Source of the DNA: Stutzerimonas decontaminans
Lineage (GTDB): Bacteria; Pseudomonadota; Gammaproteobacteria; Pseudomonadales; Pseudomonadaceae
Direction: 5' to 3'
Assembly (NCBI RefSeq): GCF_000661915.1
Contig: NZ_CP007509.1
Location: 1,860,001-1,924,000 of the forward strand
DNA: 64,000 bases
The position numbers were made by a program, and so were the translations under genes. This document shows positions 9,477 to 18,041 of this stretch, in pieces. Numbering within the stretch: the stretch's first letter is position 1; each line of letters begins with the position of its first letter. Below the pieces are notes generated by a model, which was given only the letters and a program-made list of their open reading frames with translations, searched no databases and was not told where the DNA came from.

Positions 9477-9845
9477 TCAGTTGAGCCACTGGCGCCGGCG
9501 ACGTCCGCGCGAGACCAGCATGCCCAGGGTAAAACTGATGACCCCGACCGCGCCGCCCACTACGAACCATTGTTGCTGCTCGTTCAGCACTACCGGCAAC
9601 TCTTTCGCTTGCTCGGTTTGCAATTGCAGGCGCAGGCGTCGATTTTCCTCTCGCAGGCGCAGCAGCAGCGCCTCGGCGGTGTCGGTACCCAGGGCCGCGG
9701 CCTGCGGTTCTGGCGCGGCTTCCGATGGCTCGAATTCGATGGGCTCGGTCGATGGAGCAGGAGCGTCCGTTATCGTTTCCTCGGCGTACAGCGCCGGGGC
9801 GAGCAGGGTCAAGGCAAACAGCAGGGCAAGCGGTCGTTGACGCAT
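9477..9845 (-). CDS. exported coiled-coil protein with C-terminal membrane anchor
   Basis: A 122-residue protein with a signal peptide (cleavage near LYA-EE, about residue 21) and an acidic Pro/Glu/Ala-rich linker. A short heptad-like coiled coil follows (LLLRLREENRRLRLQLQTEQ, about 62-81), then a C-terminal membrane helix (WFVVGGAVGVISFTLGMLV) with an RGRRRRQW tail. The C-terminal half resembles the coiled-coil/membrane end of YgiM/TIGR04211 proteins, but the SH3 domain is absent. It is first or second in the cpxR-spy-cpxA transcription unit, so an envelope role is plausible. The function is unknown. Confidence 0.7.
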   Translation of the reverse strand: MRQRPLALLFALTLLAPALYAEETITDAPAPSTEPIEFEPSEAAPEPQAAALGTDTAEALLLRLREENRRLRLQLQTEQAKELPVVLNEQQQWFVVGGAVGVISFTLGMLVSRGRRRRQWLN

Positions 9846-9919
9846 CGGAACTCCTATTTCCTTACGAGGCCGTGGACTCCCAGCGGCCGGGCAGAATCGC
9901 TATTCCCTGCTGTGTCGGC

Positions 9920-10219
9920 TCAGGGCAGTACTTTCTTGAACGGCTTGACCACCACGTTCACGTATACGCCAGCGGCCTTGTACGGATCGGCGTCTGCCCA
10001 CTGCTGGGCGGCTTCCAGGGAATCGAACTCGGCAACAACCAGGCTGCCGCTGAAGCCGGCTTCGCCCGGATCGTTGCTGTCGATGGCCGGGTGCGGGCCG
10101 GCGAGCACCAGGCGTCCCTCGTTCTTCAGCTGCTCCAGGCGTGCCAGGTGGGCCGGGCGCGTGGCGAGGCGGTCCTGCAGGGAATTCGGTGCGTCAGTGG
10201 CGATAACGGCGTACAGCAT
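9920..10219 (-). CDS. yciI: YciI family protein
   Basis: A 99-residue ferredoxin-like-fold protein of the YciI (YCII/DGPF) family. It contains the conserved [24 protein letters not shown] and [26 protein letters not shown] segments, which include the His/Asp pair typical of the family. The start at 10219 gives the canonical [10 protein letters not shown] opening. In many gammaproteobacteria yciI lies beside the membrane septation gene yciB/ispZ, which is missing here. The biochemical role is unresolved. Confidence 0.88.
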   Translation of the reverse strand: MLYAVIATDAPNSLQDRLATRPAHLARLEQLKNEGRLVLAGPHPAIDSNDPGEAGFSGSLVVAEFDSLEAAQQWADADPYKAAGVYVNVVVKPFKKVLP

Positions 10220-10617
10220 GGTCGGTCCTCGTTCGCGTGGATTGCGGTGTAGCGGTAGAAAAGCTAAGCGCATACATGTTGGTGGCAGCAGCGTTGCCGG
10301 TGCGCTAGTCCGCACGCGTTGCATTGCCTGCCGTGCAGCGCGGCATCATAGCAAACGGCGCTTGTGGCGGAAGTGCCGCGCTTGTTCGGGGCGCAGCTAG
10401 ATCGCACGGTGAACGGGATCGGCGGTCGAAGCAGGAACGAGTTTCCAGGCTCCGGCGCTGCGCCGAGGGCGCGTATGCAAGCCAAAGCCTCGGCGCGGCG
10501 TTAGACTAGCCCGCCGTTTGCATGTGAGTGCCTGTTGTTCGGGCTGGTAAAACGCCAATCGCCACGGCTTACGGTTTTTTCTCGAGGTGCCAGCACCTCA
10601 CTGGAGTGCGTTACCAG
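10220..10617. other. 398-base intergenic gap between divergent yciI and rnm
   Basis: No frame in this gap has a recognisable protein or a credible ribosome site. It must hold the divergent promoters of yciI and rnm. The only ordered element I can see is the perfect dyad at 10584-10599. In P. aeruginosa the yciB/ispZ gene sits at this position. No yciB-like translation is seen on either strand. Confidence 0.5.
10584..10599. promoter_or_regulatory. perfect dyad GAGGTGC-CA-GCACCTC upstream of rnm
   Basis: A seven-base inverted repeat with a two-base spacer, 18 bases before the rnm ATG and just after a T-rich tract. It could be an operator or a short RNA hairpin sequestering the 5' leader. No protein is known to me for this sequence. 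Confidence 0.35.
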
Positions 10618-11484
10618 ATGATTGTCGATCTGCATTGCCACAGCACCGCCTCAGATGGTGCGTTGGCGCCTGCCAGGCTGGTGGAGCGCGCTCATGCACG
10701 TGGTATTCAGCTGCTGGCGCTTACCGACCACGACACGGTGGACGGTCTTGCCGAAGCGCGGCTCACCGCGCAAGGGCTCGGTATGCAGCTGGTCAACGGC
10801 ATCGAGCTTTCGTGCCTGTGGAACGGGGCTACCATCCATATATTGGGCTATGCGTTCGACGCCGAAGCACCGGCATTGCAGCAGGCGATCGCGCAGTTGC
10901 ACGATGGGCGCTGGCACCGCGCTGAGCTGATCGCTCAGCGACTGGAAGCGAAGGGGATGCCCGGTGCGCTTGAAGGAGCCCGAGCGATCCAGCAGGAACT
11001 CGGCGACAGTGGCAATGCACCGGCACGACCGCACTTCGCCGACTTTCTGGTACGCGCCGGTCATGTGCGTGATCGAGCCGAGGCGTTTCGCAAATGGCTG
11101 GGTTCGGGCAAGCTCGGCGATGTCAAGCAGCATTGGCCGAGCCTGGAGCAGACGGTACAGACCCTGCGTGATTCCGGCGCCTGGATCAGCCTGGCGCATC
11201 CGTGGCAGTACGATTTCACCCGCAGCAAGCGACGCCGACTGGTCATCGACTTCGCCCAGGCCGGCGGACACGCATTGGAAGTGGTCAACGGCATGCAACC
11301 GCTGGAACAGGTCGGCGGGTTGTCGACGTTGGTACGTGAGCTGGGTCTGATGGCCACAGTTGGCAGTGATTTCCATGCACCCGGCGACTGGTCGGAGCTT
11401 GGGCTGTACCGCAGCTTGCCGGAAGACCTGTCGCCGCTTTGGAGACATTTCGATCATGAGCGCCGCACACCTGCTGCCAGCTGA
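10618..11484 (+). CDS. rnm: PHP-domain 5'-3' exoribonuclease (RNase AM / YciV / TrpH family)
   Basis: A 288-residue PHP metallohydrolase. Metal-binding motifs are visible: DLHCHSTASDG at the N-terminus, LTDHDTVDGL, a His in NGIELSCLW/TIHILGYAF, SLAHPW, and GSDFHAPGDW near the end. In E. coli the family member trims 5' ends of rRNA and 3'-phosphoadenosine-type substrates; the same reaction is inferred here. The ATG at 10618 begins right at the first motif. yciO follows after 13 bases, as in many genomes. Confidence 0.85.
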   Translation: MIVDLHCHSTASDGALAPARLVERAHARGIQLLALTDHDTVDGLAEARLTAQGLGMQLVNGIELSCLWNGATIHILGYAFDAEAPALQQAIAQLHDGRWHRAELIAQRLEAKGMPGALEGARAIQQELGDSGNAPARPHFADFLVRAGHVRDRAEAFRKWLGSGKLGDVKQHWPSLEQTVQTLRDSGAWISLAHPWQYDFTRSKRRRLVIDFAQAGGHALEVVNGMQPLEQVGGLSTLVRELGLMATVGSDFHAPGDWSELGLYRSLPEDLSPLWRHFDHERRTPAAS

Positions 11485-11497
11485 ACAGGGAGTTTCA

Positions 11498-12121
11498 ATG
11501 AGCCAGTTCTTCCAGATTCACCCGGATAACCCGCAACCGCGCCTGATCAAGCAGGCCGTGGAAATCATCCGCAAGGGCGGGGTGGTGGTCTATCCGACCG
11601 ATTCCAGCTACGCCGTCGGCTGCTCGATGGGTAACAAGGCGGGCATCGAGCGCATCCGTCGGTTGCGCCAGCTCGATGACAAGCACAACTTCACCCTGGC
11701 CTGTCGCGATCTGTCGCAGCTGGGCCTGTTCGCCAAGGTCGATACCGCCGCCTTTCGCCTGCTCAAGGCTCACCTGCCGGGGCCGTACACGATCATCCTG
11801 TCGGCGACCCGTGAGGTGCCGCGCATGCTGCTGCATCCCAAGCGCCGCACCATCGGTCTGCGAGTACCTGCGCAGCCGATCGCCCAGGCACTGCTGGAAG
11901 AACTCGGCGAGCCGTTGATGAGTGTCAGTCTGATCCTGCCCGGACAGGAGCTGCCGATGAGCGATCCGTACGAGATGCGCGATGTGCTGGAGCACCAGGT
12001 AGACCTGATCATCGATGGCGGTTACGGTGGCGTCGAGGCATCGACGGTGGTCAGCCTGGTCGACGACCAGCCCGAGGTGGTCCGGGTCGGTTGTGGCGAT
12101 CCGGCACCGTTCATGGCCTGA
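11498..12121 (+). CDS. yciO: YciO/TsaC-family (YrdC-domain) protein
   Basis: A 207-residue YrdC-fold protein. The double-stranded-RNA/ATP pocket shows as GGVVVYPTDSSYAVGCSMG, LRQLDDKHNFTLACRDLSQL and LPGPYTIILSAT. TsaC homologues make threonylcarbamoyl-AMP for tRNA t6A. YciO is a paralogue whose role is less clear. AGGGAGTTTCA precedes the ATG. It probably shares a transcript with rnm and trpS. Confidence 0.85.
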   Translation: MSQFFQIHPDNPQPRLIKQAVEIIRKGGVVVYPTDSSYAVGCSMGNKAGIERIRRLRQLDDKHNFTLACRDLSQLGLFAKVDTAAFRLLKAHLPGPYTIILSATREVPRMLLHPKRRTIGLRVPAQPIAQALLEELGEPLMSVSLILPGQELPMSDPYEMRDVLEHQVDLIIDGGYGGVEASTVVSLVDDQPEVVRVGCGDPAPFMA

Positions 12122-12167
12122 GGCTGAAAGGCAGCGTGCCCGTACACTATCAACTAAGGACACCCTT

Positions 12168-13382
12168 TTGAGCTCCATGGATTCGCAGCGGCGCGTGGTA
12201 TCCGGTATGCGCCCGAGTGGTCGGCTTCACCTCGGTCACTACAACGGTGTGCTGAAGAACTGGGTCAGACTGCAGCACGAGTACGAATGCTTCTTCTGCA
12301 TTGTCGATTGGCACGCACTGACCACCGACTACGAAACTTCCAGCGAAATCTCGCAGAACATCATGGATATGGCGGTGGACTGGCTGGCCGCAGGCGTTAG
12401 TCCGAGCTCTGCGACGCTGTTCATCCAGTCACAGGTGCCGGAGCACGCCGAGCTGCACCTGTTGCTGTCGATGATCTGCCCGCTGGGCTGGCTGGAGCGG
12501 GTGCCGTCCTACAAGGAGCTGCAGCAGAGCCTGCAGCACAAGGATCTGGATACCTACGGCTTTCTCGGCTACCCGCTGCTGCAGGCGGCGGACATCCTTC
12601 TTTATCGCGCCGGGCTGGTGCCGGTCGGTGCCGACCAGCTGCCGCATATCGAATTTGCCCGCGATGTCGCGCGGCGCTTCAACCATCTTTATGGGCGCGA
12701 AGCGGATTTCGAGGAAAAGGCCGAGGCGGCAATCCGCAAGCTCGGCAAGAAGACTTCGCGGCTCTATGTGAGTCTGCGCAAAAGCTATCAGGAGCAGGGT
12801 GACGTCGAAGCGCTGAACACCGCGCGCGCCATCATCAAAGAACAGCAGACCATCACCATCGGCGATCAGGAGCGGCTTTACGGCTACCTGGAAGGCTGTG
12901 GCAAGCTGCTGTTGCCCGAACCGCAGGCGTTGCTCGGCGAGTCACCGAAGATATCCGGCCTCGACGGCGGCAAGATGGCCAAGTCGAACAGCAATGCGAT
13001 CTATCTGCGCGACACGCCTAACGAGATCGACGAAAAGATTCGCCGCATGCCTACCGACCCGGCGCGCGTACATCGCAACGACCCTGGTGAGCCGACGCGC
13101 TGCCCGGTGTGGCAGATGCACCTGGTGCACTCTGACCAGGGCGTTTGCCAGTGGGCCGAACAAGGCTGTCGTACTGCCGGCATCGGCTGCCTGGAGTGCA
13201 AGGCGCCGCTGATCGACGCGATCAAGTCGGACCTGGCGCCGTTGCAGGAGCGCGCGCTGGACTACGAGCAGAACCCCGATCTGGTTCGCAGCATCCTCGC
13301 CGAAGGTGCCGAGCGGGCCCGTGACGAAGCCCGTGAGACGCTGATCGAAGTCCGTCAGGCGATGGGCCTGAATTACCGCTGA
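12168..13382 (+). CDS. trpS: tryptophanyl-tRNA synthetase, probable [4Fe-4S] type
   Basis: Charges tRNA-Trp. Class I signatures are GRLHLGHYNG (HIGH, about residue 18) and GGKMAKSNSN (KMSKS, about 266). The anticodon-side domain carries four cysteines, CPVW, GC, GC and EC (about 309, 331, 338, 341; numbered from the ATG at 12177). Their spacing C-x21-C-x6-C-x2-C is one residue from the iron-sulfur motif of Thermotoga TrpRS (C-x22-C-x6-C-x2-C). The protein is about 400 residues, against ~335 for the common bacterial form. AAGGA at 12156-12160 lies 7 bases before TTG 12168 but 16 before ATG 12177, so TTG is favoured. Whether the genome has a second TrpRS cannot be seen. Confidence 0.88.
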   Translation: MSSMDSQRRVVSGMRPSGRLHLGHYNGVLKNWVRLQHEYECFFCIVDWHALTTDYETSSEISQNIMDMAVDWLAAGVSPSSATLFIQSQVPEHAELHLLLSMICPLGWLERVPSYKELQQSLQHKDLDTYGFLGYPLLQAADILLYRAGLVPVGADQLPHIEFARDVARRFNHLYGREADFEEKAEAAIRKLGKKTSRLYVSLRKSYQEQGDVEALNTARAIIKEQQTITIGDQERLYGYLEGCGKLLLPEPQALLGESPKISGLDGGKMAKSNSNAIYLRDTPNEIDEKIRRMPTDPARVHRNDPGEPTRCPVWQMHLVHSDQGVCQWAEQGCRTAGIGCLECKAPLIDAIKSDLAPLQERALDYEQNPDLVRSILAEGAERARDEARETLIEVRQAMGLNYR

Positions 13383-13404
13383 CGCGCGCCCGCAGCCTCT
13401 GAGG

Positions 13405-14232
13405 ATGTCCATGCAGCAAACCGAGTCCCCCAGCACCGACGCGCTCCAACCCGGCGAGCAATTGCGCCTGGCGCTGGTCTATGGCGAGGCGGTGACCGAG
13501 CTGCCGCTGGACCTCTACATCCCGCCGGATGCGCTGGAAGTCTTTCTCGAAGCGTTCGAAGGCCCGCTGGATCTGCTGCTCTACCTGATCCGCAAGCAGA
13601 ACATCGACATCCTCGATATTCCGGTCGCCGAGATCACCCGTCAGTACATGGGCTACGTCGAGCTGATGAAATCAGTGCGCCTGGAGCTGGCCGCCGAGTA
13701 TCTGGTGATGGCCGCGATGCTCGCCGAGATCAAGTCGCGCATGCTGCTGCCGCGCTCGGCGGAGGTCGCCGAAGAGGAAGACGATCCGCGCGCGGAGCTC
13801 ATCCGCCGGCTGCAGGAGTACGAGCGTTTCAAGGCCGCCGCCGAAGACATCGACGAGCTGCCGCGGGTCGGCCGCGACCTGCAGGTGCCGCGTCTCGATG
13901 CGCCCGAGGCACGGGCGCGCAAGCTGCTTCCGGAAGTCAGTCTGGAAGAGCTGCTGGTGTCGATGGCCGAAGTGCTGCGCCGCGCCGATATGTTCGAGAG
14001 TCACCAGGTTACCCGCGAAGCGCTGTCGACCCGCGAACGCATGAGCGAGGTGCTCGAACGCTTGAAGAATGGTGGCTTCGTTCCCTTCGTAGCGCTGTTC
14101 CGCATCGAGGAAGGGCGCCTCGGCGTGGTGGTGACCTTCATGGCCGTGCTCGAACTGATCAAGGAGTCGCTGGTCGAGCTGGTGCAGAACGAGCCCTTTG
14201 CGCCGATCCATGTGCGCAGCCGTACCGAATAG
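13405..14232 (+). CDS. scpA: segregation and condensation protein A (ScpA)
   Basis: Kleisin subunit bridging SMC heads in chromosome condensation. The diagnostic block FEGPLDLLLYLIRKQNIDILDIPVAEIT sits at about residues 50-77. The acidic linker EEEDDPRAELIRRLQEYERFK and a C-terminal winged helix (LFRIEEGRLGVVVTFMAVLELIKE) follow. At 275 residues it is full length with an N-terminal extension of about 40 residues. ATG 13405 and ATG 13411 are both possible. scpB follows after 19 bases. The SMC subunit is not in the window. Confidence 0.93.
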   Translation: MSMQQTESPSTDALQPGEQLRLALVYGEAVTELPLDLYIPPDALEVFLEAFEGPLDLLLYLIRKQNIDILDIPVAEITRQYMGYVELMKSVRLELAAEYLVMAAMLAEIKSRMLLPRSAEVAEEEDDPRAELIRRLQEYERFKAAAEDIDELPRVGRDLQVPRLDAPEARARKLLPEVSLEELLVSMAEVLRRADMFESHQVTREALSTRERMSEVLERLKNGGFVPFVALFRIEEGRLGVVVTFMAVLELIKESLVELVQNEPFAPIHVRSRTE

Positions 14233-14251
14233 GCATTTGCAGGAGTCAATC

Positions 14252-15022
14252 GTGGACCTGTCCGATCCCAAGGATCTCGCTTCGCTGCTCGAAGCCTTTC
14301 TGCTCGCATCCGGCAAACCGCTATCCCTGGAGCGCCTCGGCGAGCTGTTCGAAGAAAACGAACGGCCGTCATCGGCGCAGCTGAAAAAAGCGCTCGAGGT
14401 GCTGGAAAAGTCCTGCAAGGGCCGCGCCTTCGAGCTCAAGGAGGTCGCCAGTGGTTACCGCCTGCAGGTGCGTCAGCGCTTTTCGCCGTGGGTCGGTCGG
14501 CTCTGGGAAGAGCGTCCGCAGCGTTACTCCCGGGCGATGCTGGAAACCCTGGCGCTGATCGCCTATCGCCAGCCGATCACCCGTGGTGAGATCGAGGACA
14601 TCCGCGGCGTCGCGGTCAACAGTCAGATCGTCAAGACACTGCTGGAACGCGAGTGGGTTCGTGTGGTGGGCCATCGTGACGTGCCGGGTCGGCCGGCGAT
14701 GTTCGCCACGACCCGGCAGTTCCTCGACCATTTCAACCTGAAGAACCTCGATGAGCTGCCGCCGCTCGCCGTGCTGCGCGAAATGGAGCCCGAGTTGCGG
14801 CCGATACTCGACGATGAGGACGCTCCGGTGCCCGTCGCCTTGCAGGCGCGGGCCGACGAGGTGGCCGACGAGGAGGCGGCGCCGCTGCGTGAGCAGACCA
14901 GCTTCCGCAGCCTGCTGGCCGAACTCGACGGCATGGAGCAGGGCCTGAAAACCGACTTCGACGATCTGCTCGAAGCGCAAGCCGCGGACAGCGACCCCGA
15001 CGAGGAACAGTCGAGCCCCTGA
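14252..15022 (+). CDS. scpB: segregation and condensation protein B (ScpB)
   Basis: Winged-helix partner of ScpA. Conserved core segments are LLEAFLLASGKPLSLERL, ETLALIAYRQPITRGEIEDIRGVAVNSQIVKTL and GRPAMFATT. The GTG at 14252, with AGGAG 6 bases upstream, gives 256 residues and is preferred over in-frame codons that overlap scpA. The C-terminus is an acidic tail of about 60 residues (many Glu/Asp). The pseudouridine synthase gene rluB, common after scpB in pseudomonads, is not here; edd comes next. Confidence 0.92.
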   Translation: MDLSDPKDLASLLEAFLLASGKPLSLERLGELFEENERPSSAQLKKALEVLEKSCKGRAFELKEVASGYRLQVRQRFSPWVGRLWEERPQRYSRAMLETLALIAYRQPITRGEIEDIRGVAVNSQIVKTLLEREWVRVVGHRDVPGRPAMFATTRQFLDHFNLKNLDELPPLAVLREMEPELRPILDDEDAPVPVALQARADEVADEEAAPLREQTSFRSLLAELDGMEQGLKTDFDDLLEAQAADSDPDEEQSSP

Positions 15023-15160
15023 GTGCGGCTATCGCCGGATGCCGAGAGCGTCTCGCTGCGAACGCTCGCCCGAGGCGCCCGCACTGTCTGGCTGCATGTC
15101 GCGCGCAACCATTGGCCTTGCGTCCTGTCCGAACGCCAACCGACTTCGGATGGTTTATGG

Positions 15161-15174
15161 TTGTCGAAGAACAA
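15161..15174. promoter_or_regulatory. HexR-like dyad upstream of edd (TTGT-N6-ACAA)
   Basis: TTGT at 15161-15164 and ACAA at 15171-15174 form an inverted repeat 22 bases before the edd start. HexR, the Pseudomonas repressor of glucose catabolism, is reported to bind TTGT-N7/8-ACAA. Here the spacer is 6, so this is a near match only. hexR itself is not in the window. Confidence 0.35.
15167..15174 (+). promoter_or_regulatory. CA motif (AANAANAA) in edd leader, Crc/Hfq-type
   Basis: AAGAACAA matches the AANAANAA Hfq/Crc target used in Pseudomonas catabolite repression. It ends 22 bases before the edd ATG and overlaps the right arm of the HexR-like dyad. Confidence 0.4.
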
Positions 15175-15196
15175 AATTCCGCAGCAGGAGAGACGC

Positions 15197-17026
15197 ATGC
15201 ACCCGCGAGTTCTGGAAGTCACCGAGCGCCTGGTCGAGCGCAGCCGCAAGACCCGCGAGCGCTATCTGGCGATGATGGCCGCCGCCGCCAGTGAAGGCCC
15301 GCAGCGAGGTGGGTTGCAATGCGCCAACTTCGCCCATGGCGTCGCCGGCTGCAATTCGCCCCAGGACAAGCAGAGTCTGCGCCTGATGAACGCGGCGAAT
15401 GTCGCAATCGTTTCCGCATACAACGACATGCTGTCGGCGCATCAGCCCTACGAGCATTTTCCGGAAATGATTCGCCAGGCGCTGCGCGAGATCGGTTCGG
15501 TCGGCCAGTTCGCTGGCGGCGTGCCGGCCATGTGCGATGGCGTGACCCAGGGCGAGGCGGGCATGGAGATGAGCCTGGCCAGTCGCGAAGTGATCGCCAT
15601 GAGCACCGCCGTTGCGCTGTCGCACAACATGTTCGATGCCGCGCTGATGCTCGGCATCTGCGACAAGATCGTACCGGGCCTGATGATCGGCGCGCTGCGC
15701 TTCGGCCATCTGCCGACCATCTTCGTGCCGGGTGGGCCGATGCCCTCGGGGATTCCCAACAAGGCGAAGGCCGAGGTGCGCCAGCGATACGCCGAGGGCA
15801 AGGCCAGCCGCGAGGAGCTGCTGGATTCGGAGATGAAGTCCTATCACAGCCCCGGCACCTGCACCTTCTACGGCACCGCCAACACCAATCAGGTAGTGAT
15901 GGAAATCATGGGCCTGCACCTGCCGGGCTCATCGTTCGTCAACCCGTACACGCCGCTGCGCGATGCGCTGACTCGCGAAGCGGCGCATCAAGTCACGCGC
16001 CTGACCCATCAGGCCGGCAACTACACGCCGCTGTGTCAGGTGGTCGACGAGAAATCCATCGTCAACTCGGTGGTCGCGCTCAACGCCACCGGTGGTTCGA
16101 CCAACCACACCCTGCATATCCCTGCGTTCGCCCGCGCGGCTGGTATCCAGCTGACCTGGCAGGACATGGCCGATCTTTCCGAGGTGGTGCCGACGCTGGC
16201 CAAGGTCTACCCCAACGGCCAGGCCGACGTGAACCATTTCCACGCCTGTGGCGGGGTGCCGTTCATGGTGCGCACGCTGCTCGACGCCGGGCTGTTGCAC
16301 GAGGACGTGCACACCGTGGTCGGCAAGGGCCTGCGCCGCTACATCCAGGAGCCGTTTCTCGACGGTGACAAGCTGGTCTGGCGCGACGGCCCGACGCAGA
16401 GCCTCGATGAAAACATCCTGCGCCCTGCAGAGCGGCCATTCTCGCCGGAAGGCGGACTCCGCGTGCTGGAGGGCAACCTCGGCCGCGGCGTGACGAAGAT
16501 TTCCGCCGTGGCACCCGAGCACCGTGTGGTCGAGGCGCCGGCGCGGGTATTCATCGATCAGAGCGAGCTGGCAGCGGCGTTCAAGGCCGGCGAGCTGGAG
16601 CGCGATTTCATCGCCGTGGTGCGTTTCCAGGGGCCGAAAGCCAATGGCATGCCCGAACTGCACAAGCTCACGCCGTTCCTCGGTGTGCTGCAGGACCGTG
16701 GCTACAAGGTGGCGCTGGTCACCGACGGGCGCATGTCCGGCGCCTCCGGCAAGGTGCCAGCAGCCATTCACGTCTGCCCTGAGGCGCTGGACGGCGGGCC
16801 GCTGGCGCGGGTGCGCGATGGCGACATTCTCCGCGTCGACGGCGAGACTGGCGAATTGCGAGCGCTGGTCGATCCCGCCGAATGGGATGCGCGGGAACCG
16901 GCGATTCGACCTGAAGACATGGGCATCGGCTGCGGCCGGGAGCTCTTTGCCTTCATGCGCGCCTCGTTCAGCACGGCGGAGCAGGGCGCCAGTGCATTTA
17001 CCGAGAGCCTGGAGGCGCTGAAGTGA
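15197..17026 (+). CDS. edd: 6-phosphogluconate dehydratase (Edd)
   Basis: First enzyme of the Entner-Doudoroff split: 6-phosphogluconate to 2-keto-3-deoxy-6-phosphogluconate. The 609 residues match the usual ~608. IlvD/Edd iron-sulfur motifs are visible: [54 protein letters not shown] and the end block [25 protein letters not shown] lies 7-8 bases before the ATG. glk overlaps its stop by 4 bases (GTGA). The partner aldolase gene eda, and zwf and pgl, are not in the window. Confidence 0.96.
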   Translation: MHPRVLEVTERLVERSRKTRERYLAMMAAAASEGPQRGGLQCANFAHGVAGCNSPQDKQSLRLMNAANVAIVSAYNDMLSAHQPYEHFPEMIRQALREIGSVGQFAGGVPAMCDGVTQGEAGMEMSLASREVIAMSTAVALSHNMFDAALMLGICDKIVPGLMIGALRFGHLPTIFVPGGPMPSGIPNKAKAEVRQRYAEGKASREELLDSEMKSYHSPGTCTFYGTANTNQVVMEIMGLHLPGSSFVNPYTPLRDALTREAAHQVTRLTHQAGNYTPLCQVVDEKSIVNSVVALNATGGSTNHTLHIPAFARAAGIQLTWQDMADLSEVVPTLAKVYPNGQADVNHFHACGGVPFMVRTLLDAGLLHEDVHTVVGKGLRRYIQEPFLDGDKLVWRDGPTQSLDENILRPAERPFSPEGGLRVLEGNLGRGVTKISAVAPEHRVVEAPARVFIDQSELAAAFKAGELERDFIAVVRFQGPKANGMPELHKLTPFLGVLQDRGYKVALVTDGRMSGASGKVPAAIHVCPEALDGGPLARVRDGDILRVDGETGELRALVDPAEWDAREPAIRPEDMGIGCGRELFAFMRASFSTAEQGASAFTESLEALK

Positions 17027-17985
17027 AGACGGCGCTGGTTGGAGATATCGGCGGTACCAATGCACGTTTCGCCCTCTGGCGTGATCAGCGCATCGAGCAG
17101 ATTCGCGTGCTCCCCACCGCGGACTACGCGAGCCCGGAGCTGGCGATTCGCGCCTATCTGCGTGAAGTCGACCAGCCGCTGGAGGCGCTCGAAGCGGTGT
17201 GCCTGGCCTGTGCCGGGCCGGTGGGCGGCGATCTGTTTCGCTTCACCAACAACCATTGGCAGCTGAGCCGCGAAGCCTTCTGCCGCGAGCTGGGCGTGAA
17301 GGAGCTGTTGCTGATCAACGACTTCACCGCCATGGCCCTCGGCATGACGCGCCTGCATGATGGTGAGCGCATCACGGTTTGCCAGGGCGAGCCTGAACCA
17401 GGACGCCCGAGGCTGGTCATAGGGCCCGGTACCGGGCTTGGCGTTGCGGGATTGTTGCCGTTGTCGGGCGGCGGATGGCGCGCGTTGCCCGGAGAGGGCG
17501 GGCATATCTGCCTGCCGATCGGCAGCGAGCGCGAAGCGGCAATCTGGGCGCATCTGCATCGTTCGCTCGGCCATGTAAATGCCGAAGCGGTGCTAAGCGG
17601 CCCGGGGCTGCTGACGCTCTACCGCGCCTGCTGTGCGCTGGACGGGCGGCAGGTGGAGTTCGATTCGCCCGCGGGTATCACCAAGGCCGCGCTAGCCGGC
17701 GACGCCTACGCGACCGCGGTGCTGGAACAGTTCTGTTGCTGGCTGGGACGCATCGTTGGCGACAACGTGCTGACCCTCGGCGCCCGTGGCGGCGTTTACA
17801 TCGTCGGTGGCGTGGTGCCGCGTTTCGCCGAGATGTTCCTGCGCAGCGGTTTCAGCGAGGCGCTGCGCGAGAAGGGGCAGATGAGCCGCTATTTCGATCA
17901 CCTGCCAGTATGGCTGGTGACCGCGCCGTATCCGGGCCTCGAAGGTGCGGGCGTGGCATTGCAACCGTTGTTGGAGGGAGCCTAG
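17023..17985 (+). CDS. glk: glucokinase (Glk, ROK-independent bacterial type)
   Basis: Phosphorylates cytoplasmic glucose with ATP. At 320 residues it matches the proteobacterial Glk family: [13 protein letters not shown] (phosphate loop), [10 protein letters not shown] (catalytic Asp), [14 protein letters not shown], and [11 protein letters not shown] (glucose-binding Glu/His). The start is GTG inside the GTGA overlap with edd, so translation is probably coupled. It supplies glucose-6-phosphate to the Entner-Doudoroff route fed by the transporter downstream. Confidence 0.95.
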   Translation: MKTALVGDIGGTNARFALWRDQRIEQIRVLPTADYASPELAIRAYLREVDQPLEALEAVCLACAGPVGGDLFRFTNNHWQLSREAFCRELGVKELLLINDFTAMALGMTRLHDGERITVCQGEPEPGRPRLVIGPGTGLGVAGLLPLSGGGWRALPGEGGHICLPIGSEREAAIWAHLHRSLGHVNAEAVLSGPGLLTLYRACCALDGRQVEFDSPAGITKAALAGDAYATAVLEQFCCWLGRIVGDNVLTLGARGGVYIVGGVVPRFAEMFLRSGFSEALREKGQMSRYFDHLPVWLVTAPYPGLEGAGVALQPLLEGA

Positions 17986-18018
17986 GCTGCGGCATCGCGG
18001 GTCGACGGGTGACCCCAT

Positions 18019-18032
18019 AACAACAAGAAAAG
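18019..18032 (+). promoter_or_regulatory. CA motif in gltR leader, Crc/Hfq-type
   Basis: AACAACAAGAAAAG contains AACAACAA (18019-18026), a match to AANAANAA, placed immediately before the AGGGA ribosome site of gltR. Hfq bound here would cover the initiation region. Confidence 0.5.
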
Positions 18033-18041
18033 GGACGTGAC

